Shown here: positions 1 through 7,912 of the stretch, piece by piece
Layout: each line of letters begins with the position of its first letter
How positions within the stretch are numbered: position 1 is the first letter of the stretch
Source: Acidobacteriota bacterium
GTDB lineage: Bacteria; Acidobacteriota; Terriglobia; Terriglobales; Acidobacteriaceae
Direction of reading: 5' to 3'
DNA: 64,000 bases
Assembly: GCA_013289685.1 (NCBI GenBank)
Contig: JABCZL010000008.1
Location: forward strand, 1-64,000
Made by a program: the position numbers and the translations under genes
Notes under the pieces: generated by a model
What the model was told of the DNA's origin: nothing
The model's database searches: none
The model's input: the letters and a program-made list of their open reading frames with translations, nothing else

Positions 1-128
1 TCTGCGCTGCTGCTCTGGTGCTAACCTTTTTCATTGCCGGTCTCCTTTTATCTGTGCTTCGAGCACGTCGATAACTTGGGAGCGTACACCGCATCCCGTC
101 CGGAGACCGGCCTTCTCATCCCATCTGT

Positions 129-1517
129 TTGTTGCGAAGAGATGACCTGTTGCAAAAACAAAAATGGCTAAAGCTTTTGAGCTGGACGGGCTTCGCCGCA
201 CTCTTAGCGGCTGGTCACTACTTCTACAGCGTGATGCTGGTGTTCCCAGGGTATGTTGCACTTGTGCCTGTTGCCGGCACCCTGGCGATGTTGCTTGAAG
301 GCGCGACGGGGACTCCTTCGATCTTACAAAACATGCTGGGGTTGCCGGTGATGCAGTGGCTGGGAAGGCTTTCCTACTCATGGTATCTATGGCACTGGCC
401 CTTTCTGATTTATGCCAAGGCGTGCCTTCCCGGGCTGAGTTGGCGTGGCCGCCTGCTCGTGGCGTTCGGCGCTCTGCTGATGGCGCAGCTCACTTACTGG
501 CTTCTGGAGAATCCTGTCCGCTTCAATCCGTTCTTGATGGCGAGGCCTGCGCTGTCTATCGGCCTGGCAGTTCTGGTTCCAGCGGTGGGGGTGAGCGTGG
601 CTCTGGGCGCAAGCCATGCCGCCTCCGTTAGCCTCGCCACTGGACAACAACGGCAGATAGAGGCAGCCAGCGCTGTCGGCAGTTGGCACGACTGCCTTGT
701 GCCTGTCGGAGTATTTGGCGTCAAGGAGTGCATCTTCGGCGACCGGGGATCGCAGACCAAGGTAGTCCTCTTTGGCGACTCTCATGCGGGGCAATGGTTT
801 CCGGCGGCGAATTTAATGGCTGAAGAACGACACTGGCAGTTGGTGACGCTGCTAAAGGCCAACTGCCAGGTGGCGGCCCGGGAGGTCAATTCCGAAGGCC
901 ATGCCAGGGACGCCTCGTGCGAGGCGTGGCAGGGGAAAGCAATAGAACGTATTGCGGTGCTTCGGCCTTCCCTAGTGATGCTGGGAGAATCCGCGGCAGG
1001 GGTTGGCAACCCGCGCCTGAATGAGCGGCCAGTCACGCCACGGGAATGGCAAGTCGGATTGCGGACCGTGCTGAACAAACTGGACGCGATTGGTACCAAG
1101 ACCCTGGTCATGGCCGACATTCCCTATTCTTCGTTCGACGTCCCGGTGTGCTTATCGCGCGCGGCGTCGGCAAAGTGGGGTTCCAAATCGTGCGTGATCA
1201 CCAGGGAAGCCGGGCTGAATCAGCAAGTCCGCGATCTGGAGAGGGCTGCCGTGAGCGGCGATTCCAGTGTGCGGTGGGTGGACTTTTCCGGCCTCTTCTG
1301 CCCTGGGTCAAGCTGTCAGACGATCATAGACCACCTGGTCGCATATCGCGATGACAGTCATATCAGTGAGATCCTGGCGCTCCATCTTGCGCCGCAGTTG
1401 CTGCACGAAGTCGATCTGCTGATGATTCCCCCGGGTTCTCAGACTTCGGGACCACCGCCCGGTCGCTCTCGAATAATTCCACTCCAACGTTCGCCAGCTC
1501 CCGGAACACGCTCATAA
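129..1517 (+). CDS. Acyltransferase-3 family protein with C-terminal SGNH domain, N-terminally truncated
   Basis: Integral membrane O-acyltransferase of the OafA type, expected to acetylate a cell-surface polysaccharide. Visible are several hydrophobic segments (about residues 16-60, 75-95, 103-122, 136-158), including the family signature YLWHWP (86-91), then a soluble SGNH hydrolase-like domain with GDSH (216-219, nucleophile Ser) and a DDSH block near residue 400 carrying the catalytic Asp/His. Full-length members have about 650 residues with ten TM helices; only the last four or so are here. The upstream frame reads hydrophobic residues from base 3 but hits TAA at 72-74, so the open frame begins at TTG 129 with no ribosome binding site. 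Either the gene is frameshifted/truncated or its first part lies outside the window. The last 30 residues are low in family character. Confidence 0.7.
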   Translation: MLRRDDLLQKQKWLKLLSWTGFAALLAAGHYFYSVMLVFPGYVALVPVAGTLAMLLEGATGTPSILQNMLGLPVMQWLGRLSYSWYLWHWPFLIYAKACLPGLSWRGRLLVAFGALLMAQLTYWLLENPVRFNPFLMARPALSIGLAVLVPAVGVSVALGASHAASVSLATGQQRQIEAASAVGSWHDCLVPVGVFGVKECIFGDRGSQTKVVLFGDSHAGQWFPAANLMAEERHWQLVTLLKANCQVAAREVNSEGHARDASCEAWQGKAIERIAVLRPSLVMLGESAAGVGNPRLNERPVTPREWQVGLRTVLNKLDAIGTKTLVMADIPYSSFDVPVCLSRAASAKWGSKSCVITREAGLNQQVRDLERAAVSGDSSVRWVDFSGLFCPGSSCQTIIDHLVAYRDDSHISEILALHLAPQLLHEVDLLMIPPGSQTSGPPPGRSRIIPLQRSPAPGTRS

Positions 1518-1526
1518 AACCGCGCT

Positions 1527-1868
1527 TCATTTGTGAAGTGATCTGCTGACACCCCTGATCAGCCTGACTGCGACGAAAATAAGAGCGCACGCCATAAGGA
1601 AGGGGAGCAGCGCCGCCGCAGTTCCCAATACCCGGCCCAAAATTCCGTCGACCGCATTCGAAACTTGGTCCCGTAGCATAACGCCGCCGGCACATAAGCC
1701 AACGGATGTGATGAGCAAGAGCGCAACAAAGATACTCGCTCCGACTCGTTGCACCACGCCTCTCGCCGCCCAGTCCTTCGAGAAAAGCCTGTCCTTCGGG
1801 CCGGTAGTGCGCAGTCTTGGAATATCCGAAAGGTTACCGCTAAACCGCATTTGGCGGTGATGCTTCAT
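1527..1868 (-). CDS. Small membrane protein coupled to aroDE
   Basis: A 113-residue protein of unknown function. Residues 1-40 are basic and polar; two hydrophobic stretches follow (about 43-62 and 82-104), suggesting two membrane helices with a short loop between them and an Arg/Lys-rich C-terminus. I chose ATG 1868 because its ATG overlaps the TGA of aroDE as ATGA (1865-1868), a typical translational-coupling arrangement. A longer frame extends upstream but only inside aroDE. It converges with the acyltransferase gene, with 9 bp between the stops. No domain was recognised. Confidence 0.55.
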   Translation of the reverse strand: MKHHRQMRFSGNLSDIPRLRTTGPKDRLFSKDWAARGVVQRVGASIFVALLLITSVGLCAGGVMLRDQVSNAVDGILGRVLGTAAALLPFLMACALIFVAVRLIRGVSRSLHK

Positions 1869-3424
1869 TTGCCGGCCGCGGAGCGGTTTGTCCGTTCTTG
1901 CAACGCGAGCAGGACCACGCGCAGCATCTCGTCCCAGGGGGCAGGTTTGCCGGTCCAAATTTCGAACTGCCGGGCCGCCTGGTGAGCGAACATCTCGATT
2001 CCCGGGATGATCTGGGCGCCCCGCTCCTTGGCCAGCTTCAGAAAGCGGGTTTCGGGCGGATCATAAACCATATCAAAGGCGTAGCGGGCGTTGATCTCGT
2101 TCTCCTGTAGCGGGGTTTCGCGCGTGTTCCCCATGCCAATCGGAGTGGCGTTGATGATGACGTCGAAGGCCAGCTTCTTCAGGTCAGGGCGCTTGATGAT
2201 GCGGGCGTGGGCCTGGTGGGCCAGTTTCTTGGCCGGGCCGGCGGTGCGGTTCAGAATGTAGACTTCCGACCCACGTTCTTTGAGTCCAAAGACAGCGGCG
2301 CGGGCTGCTCCGCCGGCTCCAATCACTAGAATCCGGGCGCCTTCCAGAGTATTCAGACGGCGTTCCAGCGGGCGGACGATTCCGGAGGCGTCGGTATTAA
2401 AGCCATACAGCTTGCCGTCCTGCGCTCGCACCACTGTATTGCAGGCGCCGATTTTAGTGGTGTGGGAATCGGTGTTGTCGAGATGCGGCAGGATCGCTTC
2501 TTTGTACGGCATCGTCACGCTGATCCCGTGGATGGGAATCTCGCGCACGCATGTGAGCAGATCTTTGAGCGTTTTGGCATGGAGAGCCAGATAAACCGCA
2601 TTGACGTTCTCGCGGCGGAAGGCAGCGTTCATGATGGCAGGGGAAAGCGAGTGCGCGACGGGATCGCCGACGACTCCGTAGACTCGCGTGGCCACGTCCA
2701 CCCGGTCAATGCGATAAACATTGCGCAATTCCTGCGCGGCCACCTGGCCGGGGGCGGTCTCTTCTCCGGCACTCGCGGCGGCAAAGGTGAACACGCTTCC
2801 GGCGCGCACGCCCAGAACGCGGCTGATGATGCCCTGTTCGCCCATGCACATGCCGACCAGGGAGTGCCGGTCGCCCTCCCGCGCCAGGAATTTGATCATG
2901 GTCACGTTGTCGGCGAGCGTGGTGGCCGTGCTGACGACTTTGTAGAAGTCCGCCGGGTAGGCCAGCATTTTTTCCAGCGTTTCGTCCAGCTTCTTCGTGG
3001 CCCGGAAATCGTGGAACGACAGAATCAAGGCGGCGCGCGTGCGAAGCTTCTGAAGTTGTTCGGGCTTGCACTTCGCGGCGGTTTGCAGCTCAACATCGAC
3101 CAACTGGCAGCCTGCCGAGGAAGCCTTGCTCAGAACGTCCAACTGCGAGGCAATGGATCCCCGAAACTTGCCTCCGCTGGCGACCCGGCGGCAGGTGGCG
3201 ATGACTACGGTCCCGGGATGGGACTCCATAAACCGCTTGATTCTGGGAAGCGCAAGGCCGGGCTTGGAGAGGTAGTCCAACCTGAACTCCAGAAAGGAGT
3301 TATCCCGAACGAGCGCTTCGGCTTTCTCGGCCATCTCGTTGGGATCGGAACCGGTGACCGCCACGCAGACTCGCGGCAATCGCAGGGGCAGAAGACGGGG
3401 CGCGTAAGCAGGAGCAGAATTCAT
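1865..3424 (-). CDS. aroDE: Bifunctional 3-dehydroquinate dehydratase / shikimate dehydrogenase
   Basis: Catalyses two consecutive shikimate-pathway steps: 3-dehydroquinate to 3-dehydroshikimate, then NADPH-dependent reduction to shikimate, in the cytoplasm. Residues about 18-235 are a type I dehydroquinase: EFRLDYL (46-52), ATCR, catalytic His138 in SFHDF, Schiff-base Lys162 in FYKVVSTA and the GMCMGEQG motif near 191. Residues about 248-510 are AroE: GDPVAHSLSP substrate loop, TMPYKE with the catalytic Lys, GACNTV, the NADP-binding GAGGAARA turn, NATPIGM, and a C-terminal PGIEMFAHQA motif. The 519-residue length fits the fusion seen in plants and several bacterial phyla. It is followed by a coupled small membrane gene. 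Confidence 0.95.
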   Translation of the reverse strand: MNSAPAYAPRLLPLRLPRVCVAVTGSDPNEMAEKAEALVRDNSFLEFRLDYLSKPGLALPRIKRFMESHPGTVVIATCRRVASGGKFRGSIASQLDVLSKASSAGCQLVDVELQTAAKCKPEQLQKLRTRAALILSFHDFRATKKLDETLEKMLAYPADFYKVVSTATTLADNVTMIKFLAREGDRHSLVGMCMGEQGIISRVLGVRAGSVFTFAAASAGEETAPGQVAAQELRNVYRIDRVDVATRVYGVVGDPVAHSLSPAIMNAAFRRENVNAVYLALHAKTLKDLLTCVREIPIHGISVTMPYKEAILPHLDNTDSHTTKIGACNTVVRAQDGKLYGFNTDASGIVRPLERRLNTLEGARILVIGAGGAARAAVFGLKERGSEVYILNRTAGPAKKLAHQAHARIIKRPDLKKLAFDVIINATPIGMGNTRETPLQENEINARYAFDMVYDPPETRFLKLAKERGAQIIPGIEMFAHQAARQFEIWTGKPAPWDEMLRVVLLALQERTNRSAAGK

Positions 3425-3462
3425 CGTTCGGAATTCAGAGAAGTCCGTCGTTCAGAAGCCCG

Positions 3463-3494
3463 GTTCGGGACACATACTGTTCGGGACACATACT
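3463..3494. repeat. 16-bp tandem duplication upstream of aroDE
   Basis: The unit GTTCGGGACACATACT occurs twice head to tail (3463-3478, 3479-3494), 40-70 bp upstream of the aroDE start. The rest of 3425-3735 (311 bp) between the divergent genes holds A-rich sequence around 3555-3585 but no motif I can defend; it must contain the promoters for both directions. Confidence 0.7.
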
Positions 3495-3735
3495 GAATGA
3501 CGGCGAATTATTACAGGGCCTTAATTACTTATGCAACAACGGATTACTAGTCGGCGCGAGAAAAAACGAGAAAAACGAGAAAACCCTGCTCCAAGGGTGC
3601 GCAACACCCTCGTAACCTTGACCCACCCTTACCTACTTGTTACCTTCCGGCTGAAGCCTTTTCGTTTCTGGCATTTGGCTTCTTCTCGCACTTAACTAGG
3701 GAGGGGGACGCATTACGGTGCTCCCCGGAGGTAAC

Positions 3736-4692
3736 ATGAAGAAAACAGGACTGTTCGTGTTGTTGCTCGCGACCGCGGCTTGGGCGCAGAGCGGCGCTGA
3801 GGGGAATCCATTCGAAGCTCCTCAGGGAACTTCGCCGACTACCAACAGCTTTCCCACCCAGCGGGTTCAGACGCCTACCTACGCCGATTTATATTGTGCT
3901 GGATTTATCAGCAAACAGACCCTGCCTGACGCCAACTTCGTGGCCGGTGGACTGCAAACCCCTACCACGACGAAGTTCAAGACTGGCGACATGATCTATC
4001 TCGAGGGACGCGGCTATAGCGCGGGAGCGGAGTATGAGGTCGTGCGCGCTCTGCGCGACGTCAACGAGTATGAGACCTTCCCTGGACAAGCCAAGATGCT
4101 GAAACAGGCCGGCCAGCCCTACGAGGAAGTTGGGCGCGTGAAGATCATTGACACACGCAACAAAGTCGCCATTGGGCAGGTCGAATACTCGTGTGACGGC
4201 ATCAATCCCGGCGACACGGCGATTCCATTTGCGGAGAAGCAGGCCGTGACTTTCCACACGCCGATTCATTTCGATCGCTTCCTGCCAGCCAGCGGCAAGC
4301 TTTCCGGCCGCATCGTGATGGGAAAAGATTTCGATTCCGTGCTGGGCACCGGGCACAAAGTTTATCTCAACATCGGCGCTAACCAGGGTGTGAAGATCGG
4401 CGACTTCTTCCGGGCGGTGCGCTCCTATGAGGTCGATCTGAAAGACCCGGTCGATTCCTTGTCGTTCAAGGCCGCGGTTTCCGAAGACACCCAGAAAAAG
4501 ACGCCTTCGGTCGATCCCACCATGTTCACCAAGGGGAACGGCCCCGTGATTCACGTCCGGGACTTGCCGCGGAGAGCGGTGGGCGAAATCGTAATACTCA
4601 GTGTGACCAACACCACGGCGACCGGCATGATCGTGTTCGCTTTGGAAGATGTGCATGCCGGCGACGGCGTGGAAGCGGATCAGGTGCAGTAG
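3736..4692 (+). CDS. Secreted protein of unknown function
   Basis: A 318-residue protein with a clear signal peptide (MKKTGLFVLLLATAAWAQ, cleavage after residue 17-18) and no later membrane segment, so periplasmic or surface-attached. I chose ATG 3736 over an upstream GTG (3718) because GGAGG lies 6 bp before it. The region GHKVYLNIGANQGVKIGDFF (about residues 212-231) resembles the short beta-rich repeats found in bacterial outer-surface accessory proteins, but this is too little to name a family. A perfect hairpin terminator follows. The last 10 codons and the terminator are duplicated 5.4 kb downstream (10119-10216). Confidence 0.75.
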   Translation: MKKTGLFVLLLATAAWAQSGAEGNPFEAPQGTSPTTNSFPTQRVQTPTYADLYCAGFISKQTLPDANFVAGGLQTPTTTKFKTGDMIYLEGRGYSAGAEYEVVRALRDVNEYETFPGQAKMLKQAGQPYEEVGRVKIIDTRNKVAIGQVEYSCDGINPGDTAIPFAEKQAVTFHTPIHFDRFLPASGKLSGRIVMGKDFDSVLGTGHKVYLNIGANQGVKIGDFFRAVRSYEVDLKDPVDSLSFKAAVSEDTQKKTPSVDPTMFTKGNGPVIHVRDLPRRAVGEIVILSVTNTTATGMIVFALEDVHAGDGVEADQVQ

Positions 4693-4756
4693 CGTCACGG
4701 AAGCGTTACCGAACAGTCTGGAACCGGGGACGGGAAACCGTCCCCGGTTTTATTTT
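4661..4756. repeat. Direct repeat copy A (gene 3' end plus terminator)
   Basis: This segment comprises the last 10 codons of the secreted-protein gene, its stop, and the downstream terminator. It recurs in the same orientation at 10119-10216 with two substitutions, one 2-bp insertion and one 1-bp difference in the T tract. The pair brackets the 4.76-10.12 kb accessory block, as attL/attR-like or recombination repeats would. Confidence 0.85.
4722..4756 (+). terminator. Rho-independent terminator
   Basis: Perfect 12-bp stem AACCGGGGACGG (4722-4733) with GAAA tetraloop and CCGTCCCCGGTT (4738-4749), followed by a T-rich tail (TTTTATTTT). The remaining bases to 5018 (about 260 bp) contain no gene; the promoter of the amidohydrolase gene should be there, but I cannot assign a box. 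Confidence 0.85.
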
Positions 4757-5018
4757 GCTGGAAGCGATGGATGTCAGTGAGTGCTATGGCGATTTTTCGC
4801 TAACGATTCCCACAATCTCCTTGGTCGAACCAAATCCCGTGGCGGTTTGTTGCAGTAATGTTGGCCGGGACAATCAACAAGGGTGCCTCCTGACTGTCAC
4901 TTCTGCCAGTAGTTGACGAAACAGATCAGAACTAATCTGCCGATAGTAGTTCCTGCCGTACACGCATAAGTCTGGCGTTCACGCCCCAGTTCCTGGGAAC
5001 AACAGGAGAGCAACTATC

Positions 5019-5969
5019 ATGAGTGACCCAAAGCGAAAGATCATCGATTTCCGCAATCGGCCGCCGCTCAAGCCGTACAAGGGCTTGTTCGACCTCAAGA
5101 ACAACGTACTGATGAAGAGCCACTTAATAGTTAAGAATCGCGGGGCAAACACGACTTCACCCACCATAGAAATGGGTGTGGACAAACCAGGAGGAATGGA
5201 ACAGTGGTGGAAAGAGATCGACGAGGCGGGAATCGACGCGGTGGTAGTGAACGGCCGTTATGTCGGCGGCTTGCCTGACTTCTGCATGGACAACGACACG
5301 CTGGCCGGCCTGCAGAACAAATACAAGGGCAGATTCTTCGGACTGTCCCAACTGAACCTTGATCAGGATGCGGATAAGACTGCTCGGGAGCTTGAGAGGG
5401 CGATCAAGAAGCTGGGCATGGTTGGCGCCAACCTTGAACCGGGCTACCAGACAGTCGGGCTAGGAAAGATGGGAACGTTCACCGACAACCCGTCCTTTTG
5501 GCCGATCCTGGAGGTGCTCAATGAAACGGGAGCCTTCCTGCTGATCCAGACTGGACTCTTTGCCGGAACAGACATCTCGTTCAACAATCCTCAAGCCCTT
5601 GACCGGCTGCTGTTCTCATTCCCGAAGGTGAACGTGGTCCTCGCCCATGGGGGTTATCCCTATGTTCAGGAAGTGCTGGGCCTTTGCGCCAAGTGGCCGC
5701 AACTCCACATCTCTGCCGATGTCTACATGTTCTGGCCGAACGGATTTCTCTATGCCATGAACCTGGAGCGCATCCCTGATCAGCTTGTCTTTGGTAGCGC
5801 CTTCCCGTTCGCGAATATGAAGGTGATGGTTGAGGACACCTTGAAGCTCCAAGAGCAATTCCAGGTCAGCGACGAGACGATGGAGAAGTACCTCTACTCC
5901 AACGCAGCCCGGTTGCTCAAAACCAAGAAAGCGGAAGCAGAGAAGTTACCGGTTCGAGCCGCGGCGTAA
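5019..5969 (+). CDS. Amidohydrolase_2-family TIM-barrel protein, metal ligands mostly missing
   Basis: 316 residues with the overall pattern of COG2159 (amidohydrolase-related/decarboxylase) proteins: an N-terminal IIDFRNRPP strand, a central LLIQTG strand, LAHGG, and a late FGSAFPF segment before the C-terminal helix. In canonical members these positions carry HxH, a His, a His and an Asp that bind Zn/Mn. Here only the His of LAHGG remains; HxH is replaced by FRN, the next His by Gln, the Asp by Ala. So it is either a metal-independent enzyme or a non-catalytic member. No signal peptide. AGGAG lies about 10 bp before ATG 5019. It is the first gene of a five-gene block; a truncated paralogue lies at 7739-7912. 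Confidence 0.75.
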   Translation: MSDPKRKIIDFRNRPPLKPYKGLFDLKNNVLMKSHLIVKNRGANTTSPTIEMGVDKPGGMEQWWKEIDEAGIDAVVVNGRYVGGLPDFCMDNDTLAGLQNKYKGRFFGLSQLNLDQDADKTARELERAIKKLGMVGANLEPGYQTVGLGKMGTFTDNPSFWPILEVLNETGAFLLIQTGLFAGTDISFNNPQALDRLLFSFPKVNVVLAHGGYPYVQEVLGLCAKWPQLHISADVYMFWPNGFLYAMNLERIPDQLVFGSAFPFANMKVMVEDTLKLQEQFQVSDETMEKYLYSNAARLLKTKKAEAEKLPVRAAA

Positions 5970-6020
5970 AGGTGTTTCGACTACGACCGATCCGACAATT
6001 TAGAAGGCAAGGAGATCAAG

Positions 6021-6914
6021 ATGGCTACAGCAGAAGTGGTTACGCCCATTGCGGCGGGACTTAGAGGCAAATTGACGAAGGAGAACTTCGGGGCTTCCAT
6101 GCCTTCTTACGCGCCCACCTATCCGGCATTCGGGCCGGAAGGTTGGGACTGGCTCGACATAGACGCGATCCTGATCGACTATATGACGGATGCGGAGTCG
6201 GCCGCGGAGTGGCTGCCGGCTCAATGCGAACTCATCAGTATCCCGCTGGCGCCGAGCCAGACGGCGGTGAAGATGGTCTTCGCAGACTATCGCGCAGGCA
6301 CGCTTCCCCCCTACAAGGAAGCCATCCAGACGATTCCATGCCTTTATAAGGGACAGATTTACCTCTATGTGGCGCAGATCTGGGTGGACACTGACTCCGC
6401 TATGACCTCGGGCCGTGAAGCCGGGGGCTACCCGAAGAAACTTGCTGACATCCGGCTCGACTGGCACGGTGAAATGGGAACCGGCTACCTCGAGCGATCT
6501 CATCAGCGCCCACTAGGAAGCGGAAACCGAATCGCTTCCTACACGTTCCGGAAAACAGGCAAGATGATCTCGACGCCGCTGCCGGCAAACAGAAAGCCGA
6601 CTTTCCCGTTCCCCTACAACTTGACGCTCCCGCTGCCCGAGCCCACTGGCAAGCCGCAGGGACTACCGTACAAGACGATCTGCACACGCTTCATACCATA
6701 CGCAGCTGGTCTTAAGAACAAGTGGGCACTGTCGCAATTAACCGGTATGACCTGGTCGCTCGAGAAAGGCGAACTCTGGGCCGGTGACGCAACCCTGCAG
6801 TTCCGCCCGTCGGACGATGATCCGTTGTACAGGCTGCCAGTGAACCAGATCCTCGATGCGATGGTCTTCTACGGCGACATGAATGCAAAGATGAATTTTA
6901 TCGAGGATTTATAG
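6021..6914 (+). CDS. Acetoacetate decarboxylase family protein
   Basis: 297-residue cytoplasmic protein of the ADC fold. The region SGREAGGYPKKLADI (about residues 134-148) matches the family's active-site signature, in which the first Lys of the KK pair forms a Schiff base with a beta-keto acid and the neighbouring Lys lowers its pKa. Known members decarboxylate acetoacetate or act as aldolase/dehydratase-like enzymes on related keto acids, so the substrate is open. AAGGAG sits 6-7 bp before ATG 6021. It starts 51 bp after the amidohydrolase gene in the same direction and probably belongs to one transcript with it. Confidence 0.8.
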   Translation: MATAEVVTPIAAGLRGKLTKENFGASMPSYAPTYPAFGPEGWDWLDIDAILIDYMTDAESAAEWLPAQCELISIPLAPSQTAVKMVFADYRAGTLPPYKEAIQTIPCLYKGQIYLYVAQIWVDTDSAMTSGREAGGYPKKLADIRLDWHGEMGTGYLERSHQRPLGSGNRIASYTFRKTGKMISTPLPANRKPTFPFPYNLTLPLPEPTGKPQGLPYKTICTRFIPYAAGLKNKWALSQLTGMTWSLEKGELWAGDATLQFRPSDDDPLYRLPVNQILDAMVFYGDMNAKMNFIEDL

Positions 6915-7055
6915 ACGGTACCCGGAGAGTGTGCTCCTCCGGAAGCTAACGTGAATCCTTGAGCTGAGTGTGAGTCTCGTGAAATACAGGTTTTCGATCT
7001 TTCGCTAACTCACCACCAACGCAAAACTAATCACAATCACACATAGGAGAAAATC

Positions 7056-7571
7056 ATGTCAGTACAAACCCCAAAGGAAGTCTTCGTCCGATTGCTGAGC
7101 GGCCTCCGTCAGGGGACCGCGTGGAGTGCGAAGATTTATCAGGAACTTAGCGAGCAGGCGCAGGATCCGGACATAAGAGAGGCATTGGAAGCGCGTGCTT
7201 TCGTCACAGAGAAAGTCCTCGCTACCCAAGACCAATGCTTCAAACTGATCGGAGAACAGCCGGTTAAAGTTAACTCGCGACTCCAGGAAATCTTCATTGA
7301 GGATTTTCGCAAGGAACTCGCTGAGATACAAAATCCAACCGCAAGGCACCTTTTCATACTGGCAAAAGTCACACACCTGGCTCACCTTCGTATTGCCGAG
7401 TATGTGGCTTTGGTGGCGGCCGCTGATGTAACTGGCCACTATGGCGTTGGCGTCCTGCTTGAAAGCTGCCTGGCGGACAAACTCGCGTTTGTGGAGCGAA
7501 CGCGGCGCTTGATTCGGAAGGTCATCGAGGCGAAGGTGGCCAGGAGATTGGCGGAGAACTTAGCCGCCTAA
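7056..7571 (+). CDS. Ferritin-like DUF892 (YciE/YciF-type) protein
   Basis: 171 residues predicted entirely helical. The spacing of helices and the phrases LLSGLRQGTAWSAKIYQEL, AKVTHLAHLRIAEY and LLESCLADKLAFVERTRRLI fit the four-helix-bundle DUF892 family, whose E. coli members YciE/YciF are stress-induced ferritin-like proteins. The usual Glu/His iron ligands in helices 2 and 3 are not clearly kept (FVTEKVLATQ where EHxxxT/HxxR patterns are expected), so metal binding is doubtful. AGGAG precedes ATG 7056 by 6 bp. A GC-rich hairpin follows (7619-7656). Confidence 0.6.
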   Translation: MSVQTPKEVFVRLLSGLRQGTAWSAKIYQELSEQAQDPDIREALEARAFVTEKVLATQDQCFKLIGEQPVKVNSRLQEIFIEDFRKELAEIQNPTARHLFILAKVTHLAHLRIAEYVALVAAADVTGHYGVGVLLESCLADKLAFVERTRRLIRKVIEAKVARRLAENLAA

Positions 7572-7618
7572 TGTATTCGCTGGTTTACGGATGAGCGGTC
7601 GATTGAAGGGAATTGGGT

Positions 7619-7656
7619 CGCGCCGATCCGTCGAGCAATTTAGGCGGATCGGCGCG
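7619..7656. terminator. 12-bp perfect hairpin, possible terminator
   Basis: CGCGCCGATCCG (7619-7630) and CGGATCGGCGCG (7645-7656) form a perfect stem around a 14-nt loop, 48 bp after the DUF892 stop. The T tract behind it is weak (TGTTCCTT), so it may be a terminator or a processing/stability hairpin. Confidence 0.5.
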
Positions 7657-7680
7657 CTGTTCCTTCGTTGACGCTGTAGA

Positions 7681-7707
7681 GGAGAGATATGTCAACACAG
7701 ACCGCGC
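7681..7707 (+). repeat. Duplicate of the leader and first codons of the molybdoenzyme gene
   Basis: GGAGAGAT, ATG and the first six codons of the molybdoenzyme gene (8924-8952) recur here, with a 2-bp deletion between ribosome site and ATG and one substitution. After codon 6 the two sequences diverge, and an amidohydrolase-like start follows at 7739. This is the 5' half of a composite remnant. Confidence 0.75.
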
Positions 7708-7738
7708 ATCGCTGGTCATCACCTTCAGGGAGTCAACC

Positions 7739-7912
7739 ATGGGTAAGCGGAAAAATAAACGGATTATCGACTTCCGCGTAAGGCCGCCTCTTGTCCCCTT
7801 CAAAATCCTGTTCGACCTCAAGCTGAGGCGGCTTACGTGGGAAAACAAGTTCAACATCACGCCGCGCGGTCGAAGGAGCAGTTGTGGAAGCAGGGTTAGC
7901 TCATCAGTCTGA
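7739..7912 (+). pseudogene. Truncated amidohydrolase paralogue (first ~30 codons)
   Basis: From ATG 7739 the frame reads MGKRKNKRIIDFRVRPPL followed by VPFKILFDLK. It aligns with the start of the 5019-5969 protein (KRKIIDFRNRPPLKPYKGLFDLK). Similarity ends after about 30 residues, and the frame runs on for 27 unrelated residues to TGA 7912, overlapping the start of the next gene. This is a broken second copy of the amidohydrolase gene; about 90% of the coding region is gone. Confidence 0.8.

Noticed and set aside
2462-3496. 344-residue plus-strand frame opposite aroDE
   Set aside because: It mirrors the well-supported aroDE gene; no domain and no ribosome site. High GC keeps antisense frames open.
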